Below, in pieces: positions 43,166 through 50,992 of a stretch of 64,000 nucleotides of DNA (position 1 is the first letter of the stretch; every line of letters begins with the position of its first letter). Position numbers and translations under genes: made by a program. Source of the stretch: Spartobacteria bacterium (lineage in GTDB: Bacteria > Verrucomicrobiota > Verrucomicrobiia > Chthoniobacterales > Chthoniobacteraceae); the NCBI GenBank assembly GCA_021324395.1, contig JAJPJG010000032.1, forward strand, positions 62,001 to 126,000. The letters run 5' to 3'. The notes under the pieces are model-generated. The model saw only the letters and a program-made list of their open reading frames with translations, was not told where the DNA came from and made no database searches.

Positions 43166-43366
43166 TCAGGCGACTCCCGAGCTGGCGGAAGGCATACAGA
43201 TTGCAAGGATGACGTAGGCAATAAGTCCAAATCCCCCAAAGAGGAAAGAGACAAGGAAGATTACCCGCCAGATCCAGGATGGAATTGGTGTGTGTTCTCC
43301 CAGGCCGCCACAAACTCCTGAGATACTTCGGTCAGTTTTTGATTTTTTGATATTTCGTAAGTTCAT
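43166..43366 (-). CDS. PspC domain protein
   Basis: 66 residues from ATG 43366, chosen because CAGGAG lies 6-11 bases before it. SKTDRSISGVCGGLGEHTPIPSWIWRVIFLVSFLFGGFGLIAYVILAICMP is a complete PspC domain with one or two helices. The same frame is open upstream to 43669 with another hydrophobic segment (IGLLLSFIILLLLLILFVLIAP), so a longer two-part protein is possible. PspC proteins act in membrane stress responses; no pspA or pspB is nearby. Confidence 0.8.
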   Translation of the reverse strand: MNLRNIKKSKTDRSISGVCGGLGEHTPIPSWIWRVIFLVSFLFGGFGLIAYVILAICMPSASSGVA

Positions 43367-43583
43367 CGCGGCTCCTGAAAGGTCAATCGACTGCAACCTG
43401 CCCGGCGCAATGAGGACAAAGAGAATCAATAGGAGCAGTAGGATAATGAATGATAGTAAGAGCCCTATAAATGCCATCGGGTTGAATTGAGTGAAGGTAT
43501 CGATTTGCCACATCTGTGTGAAAGCGGATAATGAGAACAAGATTAGCTGCGCGCGGAGCGGTCTAGCTGCATCGCATTTGGAC

Positions 43584-43964
43584 TCACGATGGAATATGTG
43601 TCGAGGTAATGCGTAAAACCCGAACCAATGAAATAACGCCGAAGGTGGCAAAGCATACGCCCATGGCAATGATGAGCGACATCTCGTCGTGGATACCCCA
43701 GCCGGCGAACATCACGCCGAGCACGATGTAAAACCCGGAGGTGATCACGCCGCTTCTCCTGCTGGCTCGAATGATGTTGGAGCTCGTCGGCGACAACTTA
43801 ATGTTGTTCTGGATCAGCCGAATGAGGTTTTGCACGTCCTCCTCGCAGCGAGACTTACAAGCAAGTCCTTGCGAAAGGTCAACGGCACATTCGGAACAAA
43901 GCCCTTTCCCGCACGATTTGCACGCGCCAATCGCGTCGCGGTCTTGATGATAGAAGCATTTCAT
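43584..43964 (-). CDS. B-box-like zinc finger membrane protein
   Basis: 126 residues. The N-terminus has Cys3, His6, Cys15, Cys18, Cys23, Cys26, Cys36 and Cys40 in the pattern of a bacterial B-box-type zinc finger (CFYHQDRDAIGACKSCGKGLCSECA). A helical stretch and two membrane helices (about 72-92 and 96-116) follow. Such proteins are often next to PspC or TM2 genes in this phylum, as here. The function is unknown. Confidence 0.75.
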   Translation of the reverse strand: MKCFYHQDRDAIGACKSCGKGLCSECAVDLSQGLACKSRCEEDVQNLIRLIQNNIKLSPTSSNIIRASRRSGVITSGFYIVLGVMFAGWGIHDEMSLIIAMGVCFATFGVISLVRVLRITSTHIPS

Positions 43965-43984
43965 ATTGCGAGTGTAAAATAAGG

Positions 43985-44488
43985 CTAAATAAGGTTACGT
44001 ATCCTCCGAAGTGGATCTTCGGGTTCCGGAAACTTATCGGGAATTTCGCCGAGGTCGCTAAGGATTCGCTGCCAATCCGCATCGTCGATCTCGTTTGGGA
44101 CGAAAACTGTGAGGCCGTTCATACCATTGACACAGTGTGTTGGATTCCTTCTATGTTGTAGAATAGGCCAAGTGTGTTCAGCGACATCAAGAGCTAGGAG
44201 CCTACGCGGCGAACCAAGAGGTTGAATGCGGAATGGAAACTCCCACGTCTCTGGCCAAACGTCATCAACTCGCTCGTTGGTGGGAAAAGACTGAGTGACA
44301 AATGGCATCGTGAAGGTGCGATCTGTAGAGGAGTAGATCACGCCTCGGGAAAATGGGAACATCTTCTGTGCTTTCGACCAACGGTTGTTACTGGTGCGCT
44401 TATCGAGTGCAGACACAGCCCATAATCCGTTGTCATATCCAATTTGAATGTTCCGCAGGAACTTGCAGGCAAAGATCCAGAGTTTCAT
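43985..44488 (-). CDS. hypothetical protein, possibly EVE/PUA-like
   Basis: 167 residues, not recognised with confidence. MKLWIFACKFLRNIQIGYDNGLWAVS, SKAQKMFPFSRGVIYSS and WEFPFRIQPLGSPRRLLALDVA weakly suggest an EVE/PUA-like beta barrel, a fold that reads modified bases; this is a loose impression. No signal peptide or membrane helix. Base composition is visibly richer in A/T than the surrounding genes, which suggests transfer. It ends 20 bases from the B-box gene. Confidence 0.6.
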   Translation of the reverse strand: MKLWIFACKFLRNIQIGYDNGLWAVSALDKRTSNNRWSKAQKMFPFSRGVIYSSTDRTFTMPFVTQSFPTNERVDDVWPETWEFPFRIQPLGSPRRLLALDVAEHTWPILQHRRNPTHCVNGMNGLTVFVPNEIDDADWQRILSDLGEIPDKFPEPEDPLRRIRNLI

Positions 44489-44523
44489 GTGAGCGTGGCT
44501 ATGTGCCTAGCTGTATCGGATAG

Positions 44524-45156
44524 TTAGGCCTTTGGCGGTTCTGTATAGCGTAGTGCATTGCGCACGACTCCAATTTCTTCTTCTAACTTCGCTTGGCGTT
44601 CCTGCAAAGCTGTAAAGATGCGCTCGCATTCTTCGCCGTAGCAGTTGGCGACTATGAAGCGCCGCCAATCCTCGATAGCGTCTTCAAGCTGGTGAGCGAT
44701 GTCGTCTAACCGCTGGCCGGACGCCTCACAATCTGTTTTGAGTTTAATTCTAACGGCGCGCATCTCTTCCTTCTTCAGTTCGGGAAGTTCGCACTCGGCA
44801 CTGGAGCATGTCGATCGACTAGTATGGCTGAACCGCCGAACGTTGGAGTGCAACGTCATCAGTCGAAAGATAACGCTTTCGGCTTGTGGCAACCACCGCT
44901 CGTTCGCGCGCTTGGTTGCACGATCCACTTCATGTGTATTACCGATCCAATACGCCAGCAGGAAGAGGAACACGCTAAACAATGTATCCACCAAAGGCGT
45001 GTATTGCTGTGGATATTTCGCTAGGTAAATCGGCGGAAACGAAATGATGGCTAATACCAGCAGCCAGCGAAATATCGATGGGCCGGAAAAGACAATCCGA
45101 AGCGTCCCGATTAGGAGGTTGTCATACCAAGGCTGCTGCTTTTTGGTGGGATTCAT
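44524..45156 (-). CDS. hypothetical membrane protein with coiled coil
   Basis: 210 residues, family not recognised. Two helices (about 30-48 and 54-72) lie near the N-terminus, with the rest predicted cytosolic. The C-terminal 90 residues (LKKEEMRAVRIKLKTDCEASGQRL...ALQERQAKLEEEIGVVRNAL) look like a coiled coil. The lower GC resembles the gene downstream. The two form a small low-GC pair with a 35-base gap, possibly acquired together. Confidence 0.6.
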   Translation of the reverse strand: MNPTKKQQPWYDNLLIGTLRIVFSGPSIFRWLLVLAIISFPPIYLAKYPQQYTPLVDTLFSVFLFLLAYWIGNTHEVDRATKRANERWLPQAESVIFRLMTLHSNVRRFSHTSRSTCSSAECELPELKKEEMRAVRIKLKTDCEASGQRLDDIAHQLEDAIEDWRRFIVANCYGEECERIFTALQERQAKLEEEIGVVRNALRYTEPPKA

Positions 45157-45328
45157 TGGGATGGGTATAGGCCTAACTTTGAATTAGATGAAAAAGCGGT
45201 TGCCTCCGGATAAGTGGAAATTGTTCGCATAAGATCGACTGCCTCCTGAGTTTTCCAGACAAACCAGTTCCTACAAAAAGCCGCTGCTGACAAGCCGAAA
45301 CAATCCAGCCAGCCATGGCACAGCTAAC

Positions 45329-45360
45329 AAAAAAGCGCGAAGCTCTTTCGAACTTCGCGC
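45329..45360 (-). terminator. rho-independent terminator after the Fn3 protein gene
   Basis: On the minus strand GCGCGAAG and CTTCGCGC pair over a 10-base loop (plus-strand arms 45335-45342 and 45353-45360) and are followed by six T (plus-strand A-run 45329-45334). It lies 26 bases after the stop of the coiled-coil/Fn3 gene. The rest of the gap from 45157 to 45385 shows nothing else. Confidence 0.88.
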
Positions 45361-45385
45361 CTTTGGTCAATGACTGCGCGATGAG

Positions 45386-46315
45386 TTACGGGACGATGGA
45401 TTCCACTTGTGCGGATTGCGGGCCTTCGCCGGCGTCGTTGACGCCGCTGATGGATACCTTCACGGTTTTGCCGCCGGGCAGGCCGGTGAAGGTGTAGGCG
45501 CGGTCCTGCACGGTGGCGATGCGCTTCGGCGCGGCATCGACACCGATGATCTGCAGGTAAACGTAGTAACGCTCGGCGCGGCGGGAGATGCCCCAGACGA
45601 CGTGCAGCGAGCCGGGCGGGCCGGGAATGATCGTCGGGTTCGTGAGCGGCGCACCGGGTGTGGCGGGATCGGCGGGAGCGTTCAGGCCAAAGGCATACCA
45701 GATCGGCGAGTCATCGGGGATGAGCTGGCCGAGTTCCGCGACGAGTCCGCTCAGGCGCACGCGCAATTTTTGATCCGCCACGTCGCGCGCCCTGATCGCG
45801 TTGGCGTAGTCAGTGTCCTTTTGATTCAAAGTGGCGCGCGCGGTGTCGAGCGCGTTGTAAAGACCGGTCGCGGCGGCGGTGGTGACGTTCACGTTCGGCC
45901 GCGTGTCCTCGCAATCGGCATGTGTGATGAAAAAGCCGCTGAGTTTTTCGATCATCGCAAAGCGACCATCCTGCGTGTCGGGCAGCGCGAGCGAGCCCTC
46001 GGCGAAGCCGGCCTCGGCAAAGAGCGGCTGCCAGTCGCCGCCTTTCACGGTGGTGATCGCCTTTTTCGCCTTTGCTAGGAAAGCTTTCACGTTCGAGTCG
46101 GCCACGCGCAAGGCCGAGTGGGCGTCGGACAGGGCGGTGTCGGCGGTGTTGTAGGCCGTCTGTTTCGCGCGGGCGTCGGCGAGGTCGGCGGCGATGGATG
46201 CCTTGGTGTTTTGCTTGAGCGGGAGCGTCGCCTCGTATTGGTTCGCGCCATCGACGCAGTCGTCTGCGAGCGAGTAGAGCTCATCGCGTTTATCGGGTTG
46301 TCTATTGGATGCCAT
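45386..46315 (-). CDS. coiled-coil and fibronectin type III protein
   Basis: 309 residues. Residues 1-210 are Ala-rich helices with heptad character (KASIAADLADARAKQTAYNTADTALSDAHSALRVAD...ARATLNQKDTDYANAIRARDVADQKL). A Pro-rich linker follows (NAPADPATPGAPLTNPT) and then a C-terminal Fn3 domain (PGSLHVVWGISRRAERYYVYLQ...FTGLPGGKTVKVSISGVNDAGEGPQS). No signal peptide, though the layout suits a structural or surface-attached protein. It has its own terminator, and the 41-bp repeat array lies 85 bases upstream of its start. Confidence 0.75.
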   Translation of the reverse strand: MASNRQPDKRDELYSLADDCVDGANQYEATLPLKQNTKASIAADLADARAKQTAYNTADTALSDAHSALRVADSNVKAFLAKAKKAITTVKGGDWQPLFAEAGFAEGSLALPDTQDGRFAMIEKLSGFFITHADCEDTRPNVNVTTAAATGLYNALDTARATLNQKDTDYANAIRARDVADQKLRVRLSGLVAELGQLIPDDSPIWYAFGLNAPADPATPGAPLTNPTIIPGPPGSLHVVWGISRRAERYYVYLQIIGVDAAPKRIATVQDRAYTFTGLPGGKTVKVSISGVNDAGEGPQSAQVESIVP

Positions 46316-46399
46316 GGTTTTTTGTGGGTTTTGGGTGTGTTTTTAGGAGAGGTGACAGGGCGAACTGTCGAAATTTGACCATTTTGACCGTCTCACGGT

Positions 46400-46645
46400 G
46401 GTGGCCCGTCCCATCGGGAGCATTTTGGGCGGGACACGGCCGTGGCTCGTCCCATCGGGAACCGTTTGACCGGCACACAGCCGTGGCTGGTCCCATCGGG
46501 AGTCGACGGAGCGAGCCACGGCGGTGGAGCGTCCGCCCGGGAGCCGATGGACTGAGCCACGGGCGTGTCCGGTGCCATCGGGAGCCGTTTGCGCCAGCCA
46601 CAGCCGTGGCGCGGTCCATCGGGAGCATTTTGACCGCGACACCAC
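46400..46645. repeat. six tandem copies of a 41-bp repeat
   Basis: Units begin at 46400, 46441, 46482, 46523, 46564 and 46605, each exactly 41 bases. The shared core is (C/G)GTGG...GTCCCATCGGGAGC; other positions vary. The core contains a small dyad, TCCC-ATC-GGGA. In the third unit the outer ends CCGTGGCT/AGCCACGG are also inverted. Since 41 is not a multiple of three, a coding role is unlikely. The array fills much of the 487-base space between the divergent Fn3 gene and the mini-LuxR gene; I see no other feature there except the LuxR ribosome site. Confidence 0.9.
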
Positions 46646-46802
46646 ACGAGCAGGGCGGGTAAAAGACGTGCGCATTTTCTCGGTCCGATCGGGCATCGGA
46701 CGCAGATGCTGCCCGCAGCGAAAAAATGTGTCCATACGCCGAACGGCGGATGTTCTTTTTCAGGATTTCTGCTACTTACGCACGCTAACCAAGGAGGAAG
46801 CC

Positions 46803-47003
46803 ATGATTAGCATGCTGACAGAGCGAAAAATCGAAGTGCTCGAGTTGATGGCGCGCGGGTTTTCGAACCGCGAGATCGCTGCGCATCTCGGCATCGCCGG
46901 TTCGACCGTGAAAACGCACGCGGAACAAATCTACCAGACCCTCGGCGTGGCCAATCGCGCCGAAGCAGTCGCAGTGCTGGTAAGCGCGCGCCGCGGCGAG
47001 TAA
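46803..47003 (+). CDS. stand-alone LuxR/GerE-type HTH protein
   Basis: 66 residues; ATG 46803 has AAGGAGGA seven bases upstream. The whole protein is a LuxR-type HTH: LTERKIEVLELMARGFSNREIAAHLGIAGSTVKTHAEQIYQTLGVANRAEAVAVL. There is no receiver or ligand-binding domain, so it resembles GerE-like single-domain regulators whose activity follows their amount. Divergent to the Fn3 gene and beside the 41-bp repeat array, it may bind those repeats; this is inference. Confidence 0.88.
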   Translation: MISMLTERKIEVLELMARGFSNREIAAHLGIAGSTVKTHAEQIYQTLGVANRAEAVAVLVSARRGE

Positions 47004-47036
47004 GGGGATTGGAGATTGCTGGTTGTTGAGTCAGTC

Positions 47037-49163
47037 CTATGGCTTGGCAGGCGGGGTATCCCCGTGAAACGCTTCGGGATGTTCTTTACTTAACGCCTTG
47101 AGCCGATTCCCGGCTTCCTTTATTGGCACCCGGTCACTGCCAATGCACTCGAGAACCGTTTGATAGCAATGCACTGCTTGCGGCCATTGTTCGGCATCTT
47201 CAAAATTTTTTCCGGCAAGGTAATTGCGAATCCCTGCAATGGCAGAATTCTCCGCACCATAGCCGATCGTGGTTGGCTCCATTTGCTGCACGATTTCATA
47301 GGTCTTTTTCCAGTCTCCTTTAGCGGCATAATCATTCGCGACCTTTTCTAAAGCGTCGGTCAGTGACATGGAACTCAGTGGTTCTTGATTCAGTTCAGGT
47401 AGCTTCAAAACCTTCGTCATCGAGTTGCGGACTATGCTTTCCCGGAGTGTCTGCATCGCTTCGCGAAGCTGGGGATTACCAGAACCACTCATACCTTCCG
47501 AAGTATGCCTGGAGAGCAGTTGCATGTTGGATGGCTGGTCCATAAGCGTGGTGAGTAGTTCGAGCTGACCTGGTAGATACTCTAGCTCCGGAGAGATCCT
47601 TTCGCCGGTTCGTGCGTAGGATTTTAGTTCGTTCTCAAGATTCAAGATATCAGCCTTCGTTTTTACCTCGCGAATCCGTGCAGCATACGCCGCAGGATCA
47701 AAGGCCACCGAGGTCTGCAATAGGGTGACTTTACGCCCCAGCATTTGTTCAGCTTGTTTGCGCTTTGTCTCGATCGCTTCGGCAGTGATTAAGGGCTTAT
47801 CTATTTTTTTAATTCGGTTTAGCCTTTGCAACTGCGCGACCACGCCCTCCCAGTCCCCGGCTAACTCTTGCTGAATTAGTTCAAACCAAATAGGAACAGC
47901 CAGGCGTGCCTGCTCGACTCTCACCCTCACGGGCTCGGCTTCCGGGCCTGCGATTGCCAATGCGCGCGAAAAGTTGCTCAAGCGGCTACTGATGGTCTGG
48001 TCAACGACCTGCATCGCTGGCAGCTTCTTGCTCCACTCGTCCAGTGCAGCTGCCGCCTGCCCGGAGATGTGTTCCCCGATTGACTGTCGTTCATTCTTTA
48101 CCTGCTCTGCGCTCAACCCCGAGGAGTCCGATGATGATGTAATCTGATCGAATTGCTGCAATGCCTTTTCCCAGTTCTCGTGCTCAATCGCCGCAATATA
48201 TTCGGTCCATTGTCGCATTGTCTCGGTCGCTCTGTTCAATAGATTCCCCAGTGGCCGCAAGTCATTCACGACAAACTCTGCGGACTGCACCATTTCGCGC
48301 TCGGAAGCGAGCTTTCTTTGAAGGTCGGCTGCCTCCTTTGACGTCCGTATTTTTGGAAGTTCCTCCGTCGCCTGTTTCAGTAGAATCTCGGATTCTTTCC
48401 GTAAAGAAGTGGTCACCTCATCCATTCGCAGTCGGAAGAACCTCGCGTCCATTTTTGGAAAATCATTCGGAAACCCATCCCTAAGCTCTCTTAACTTTTG
48501 CAAGACTTCGCCCGGCCTGCCGCTCTCCTGCGCTATGAGCAGGCGTCGCCACTGTTCCAGCAAATTGCGGATGCGGTCGAATCGAGAGCTATCCACACTC
48601 GGACTCAAAGGATTCAGTTCATTCTGCAAACCTTTCGCCTCCGCTATCAAAGGATCAATCTCCTGCGAGCCCTTCGCCGCGATGCTTGCGGTAAGTGCCT
48701 TGTCAATAAACGCCGTCATTTTGTCATTCGCGTCCTTCTTCCTACGCTCTGCCGCCGTCGTCGCCTCAGTTCGCATCGAGTGAACCTCGTCCACCGCTGC
48801 GTTGAAAATCTTGGTGATATCCGAGTCTGCCTCAACAGGCGACGAAGTCTCCGCCAAATTCGTTTCGATCATATTCAGGGGAAACTTTTGTCTGACGAGC
48901 ATCTCCGCATGCATAATCTGGCTCGCAAAACGCTGAAGCTCCTGCTGTGGGGTTGGCGGCTCTTTGACAGGACCGCCAAGTTCGTTGATCCGCTTCGTCG
49001 TTGCGTCTCTTACTGCTTGCAGCTTTTTCAAAAGGCGCTCGGAATCATAATCCCGTTCCGCATCCGCGGGACGCTGAAAGCCGTTCGTCGTCCATTGCGT
49101 CAGGCCGACCGGGGTAAGCTCAGCAAGAATGAGCGGAAGCAACAATAGGAACCGTATTTTCAT
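47037..49163 (-). CDS. large exported helical protein of unknown function
   Basis: 708 residues from ATG 49163 (an upstream TTG at 49190 adds nine residues). The signal peptide is MKIRFLLLLPLILAELTPVGLT. The mature part is almost entirely charged helices with Glu, Gln, Lys and Arg and many ALQQFDQ- or DWEGVVAQLQRL-like units that look like irregular TPR or spectrin-type helical repeats. The C-terminal section (KGDWKKTYEIVQQM...AEQWPQAVHCYQTVLECIG) reads like TPR. GC is lower than in the flanking core genes. I do not recognise the family. Confidence 0.7.
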   Translation of the reverse strand: MKIRFLLLLPLILAELTPVGLTQWTTNGFQRPADAERDYDSERLLKKLQAVRDATTKRINELGGPVKEPPTPQQELQRFASQIMHAEMLVRQKFPLNMIETNLAETSSPVEADSDITKIFNAAVDEVHSMRTEATTAAERRKKDANDKMTAFIDKALTASIAAKGSQEIDPLIAEAKGLQNELNPLSPSVDSSRFDRIRNLLEQWRRLLIAQESGRPGEVLQKLRELRDGFPNDFPKMDARFFRLRMDEVTTSLRKESEILLKQATEELPKIRTSKEAADLQRKLASEREMVQSAEFVVNDLRPLGNLLNRATETMRQWTEYIAAIEHENWEKALQQFDQITSSSDSSGLSAEQVKNERQSIGEHISGQAAAALDEWSKKLPAMQVVDQTISSRLSNFSRALAIAGPEAEPVRVRVEQARLAVPIWFELIQQELAGDWEGVVAQLQRLNRIKKIDKPLITAEAIETKRKQAEQMLGRKVTLLQTSVAFDPAAYAARIREVKTKADILNLENELKSYARTGERISPELEYLPGQLELLTTLMDQPSNMQLLSRHTSEGMSGSGNPQLREAMQTLRESIVRNSMTKVLKLPELNQEPLSSMSLTDALEKVANDYAAKGDWKKTYEIVQQMEPTTIGYGAENSAIAGIRNYLAGKNFEDAEQWPQAVHCYQTVLECIGSDRVPIKEAGNRLKALSKEHPEAFHGDTPPAKP

Positions 49164-49347
49164 AACAATAACGCTATGGTTAATCACCAAGGTTCAGTCA
49201 ATCAAACGTAATGCTACCGGAACATTGTCAGCGATAAGCGCCCTGACGATTTATTTCGAATTCGACGCGGCGGGGGTCAAGGGCATTGCAGATGGTGGAT
49301 TGTTGATGGTTGCGAGCGCGGCGTTCGTCCGTTAACGTGCGCGCCCT

Positions 49348-50517
49348 ATGTTGAGCGCAGGCATCGTCGGCCTTCCAAATGTCGGCAAATCCACACTGTT
49401 TAACGCTGTCACTCGCACGCGCAAGGCGCAGGCGGCGAATTATCCTTTTTGCACGATCGATCCGAACCAGGGTGTCGTCGTCGTTCCCGACCCGCGCCTC
49501 GATGCGCTGTCGAAGCTATCCAGCTCGAAAAAACTCGTGCCGGCGGCGATCGAGTTCGTCGATATCGCGGGGCTCGTCAAAGGCGCGAGCCAGGGCGAGG
49601 GACTCGGCAACCAATTCCTGAGCCACATCCGCGAAGTCGATGCGATCGTGCAGGTCGTCCGCTGTTTTGAAGATGCGGACATTCATCACGTTGCGGGCTC
49701 GATCGACCCGATCCGCGACATCGAGGTGATCACGACCGAGCTGGTGCTGGCCGATCTGGCGGCGCTGCAAAAACGGGCGGAGCGTTTGCAAAAAGCGGCG
49801 CGCACCGGCGACAAGCAGTCGAAGGCGGAGCTGGCGGTGATCGAGAAATTGCTGCCGCATCTCAATTCCGGCAAACCGGCAAACACGCTCGCGCTGAGTG
49901 CCGAGGAGGAAAAGCTCGCGCGCGAATTTTTCCTGCTGACATCGAAACCGGTGATCTTCGCCTGCAACGTCGCGGAGTCCGATCTCGGGAAGCTGGGCGC
50001 GGAAGTGGATGCGGCGCAGGACCAGGAGGGCGATTTGCCGAAATACACGATCGAGATTCATCCGGCGGCGCGTTACGTGAAAGCGGTGCAGGATTATGTG
50101 CGCTCGCACCTGGCGACGGAAGCGGTCGTGATTTCCGCACAGATCGAAAGCGAGCTGGTCGATCTCTCGGATGAAGAAGCGGCGGAATATTTAAAAGACC
50201 TCGGCGTCAGCGGCAGCGGTGTCGGCTCGCTGATTCGCGCGGTGTATCATTTGCTCGGCCTGCGCACTTATTTGACGACCGGCGAGCAGGAAACCCGCGC
50301 GTGGACGATCCATGCCGGCGACAAAGCGCCCGCAGCCGCAGGCGTGATTCACAGCGATTTCGAGCGCGGTTTCATCGCGGCGGAAGTGGTGCATTTCGAC
50401 GAGTTGATCCGGCTAGGGTCATTCGCAAAGGCGCGCGAAGCCGGTAGGCTGCGCATCGAGGGGAAGGAATACGTCGTGCAGGATGGCGACGTCGTGGAGT
50501 TCCGCTTCAACGTCTGA
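49348..50517 (+). CDS. ychF: redox-regulated ATPase YchF (OLA1 family)
   Basis: 389 residues, Obg-related P-loop protein. [19 protein letters not shown] (5-23) is G1, [21 protein letters not shown] is G3, and the ATP-specific change in G4 (NVAESD instead of NKxD) is visible in [12 protein letters not shown]. The C-terminal TGS-like domain ends [25 protein letters not shown]. It binds ribosomes and hydrolyses ATP; roles in oxidative stress and translation are reported. The stop overlaps the convergent glycosylase gene by 11 bases. Confidence 0.96.
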   Translation: MLSAGIVGLPNVGKSTLFNAVTRTRKAQAANYPFCTIDPNQGVVVVPDPRLDALSKLSSSKKLVPAAIEFVDIAGLVKGASQGEGLGNQFLSHIREVDAIVQVVRCFEDADIHHVAGSIDPIRDIEVITTELVLADLAALQKRAERLQKAARTGDKQSKAELAVIEKLLPHLNSGKPANTLALSAEEEKLAREFFLLTSKPVIFACNVAESDLGKLGAEVDAAQDQEGDLPKYTIEIHPAARYVKAVQDYVRSHLATEAVVISAQIESELVDLSDEEAAEYLKDLGVSGSGVGSLIRAVYHLLGLRTYLTTGEQETRAWTIHAGDKAPAAAGVIHSDFERGFIAAEVVHFDELIRLGSFAKAREAGRLRIEGKEYVVQDGDVVEFRFNV

Positions 50518-50938
50518 TTTCCCATTCGCGCACGTCGCCGGGCACGATGCGAAAAAGCGGATGCGCATCCGGCGTGGCGATCTCGCGGAATTTGCGGAAC
50601 AGCCGCGGATCGCGCGTGCGCAGTTTTCCGCGCAGATGCTCCCATTCGTAAAGCAACTGCCCGCTCGTTTCGGTAAGCCGGCCTTTGAATTTGCGCGCGG
50701 TGATTTTTGACACGTCGAATGAATAGCCGCGCCGGGCCGCTTCGTCGGCGAGCCCGCCTAAAAACGCGGCGATGACTTCATCCGGGCTGCGGTGCGATTG
50801 AAAACGCGCGAGCTGCGGATGATGCCGGTAACCGCGCGTCGCGCCGGCGAGGACCTTTTGCGCGAGCAGGGCCTCACGCCATGCGGCGACGAGACCTTTC
50901 GCGTCGAGATATTGCGGGTGCACGGTCCAGAGTCGCAT
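50507..50938 (-). CDS. pyrimidine dimer DNA glycosylase family protein
   Basis: 143 residues from ATG 50938; the frame is open far upstream, but that is antisense to the protease gene. [52 protein letters not shown] matches the bacterial relatives of T4 endonuclease V (PF03013), with the conserved LxxxH and GYRHHPQL blocks. It probably acts in repair of UV photoproducts. The Glu that is catalytic in T4 is not obvious by eye. Confidence 0.85.
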   Translation of the reverse strand: MRLWTVHPQYLDAKGLVAAWREALLAQKVLAGATRGYRHHPQLARFQSHRSPDEVIAAFLGGLADEAARRGYSFDVSKITARKFKGRLTETSGQLLYEWEHLRGKLRTRDPRLFRKFREIATPDAHPLFRIVPGDVREWEIRR

Positions 50939-50992
50939 CCGCGCAACAAACCATTTTACAGCGCGAAAAGCTCCGCTAATCTTCGCAGCTTC

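Noticed and set aside
45173..45370. 65-codon minus-strand ORF
   Set aside because: It begins inside the terminator of the Fn3 gene and has no family pattern or good ribosome site.
46400..46645. CRISPR array
   Set aside because: The units follow each other directly with no unique spacers, the repeats differ from each other, and there are no cas genes.
46309..46735. ORFs through the 41-bp repeat array on both strands
   Set aside because: The unit length is not a multiple of three, so repeated protein sequence would shift frame every unit; the ORFs are open only because the DNA is GC-rich.
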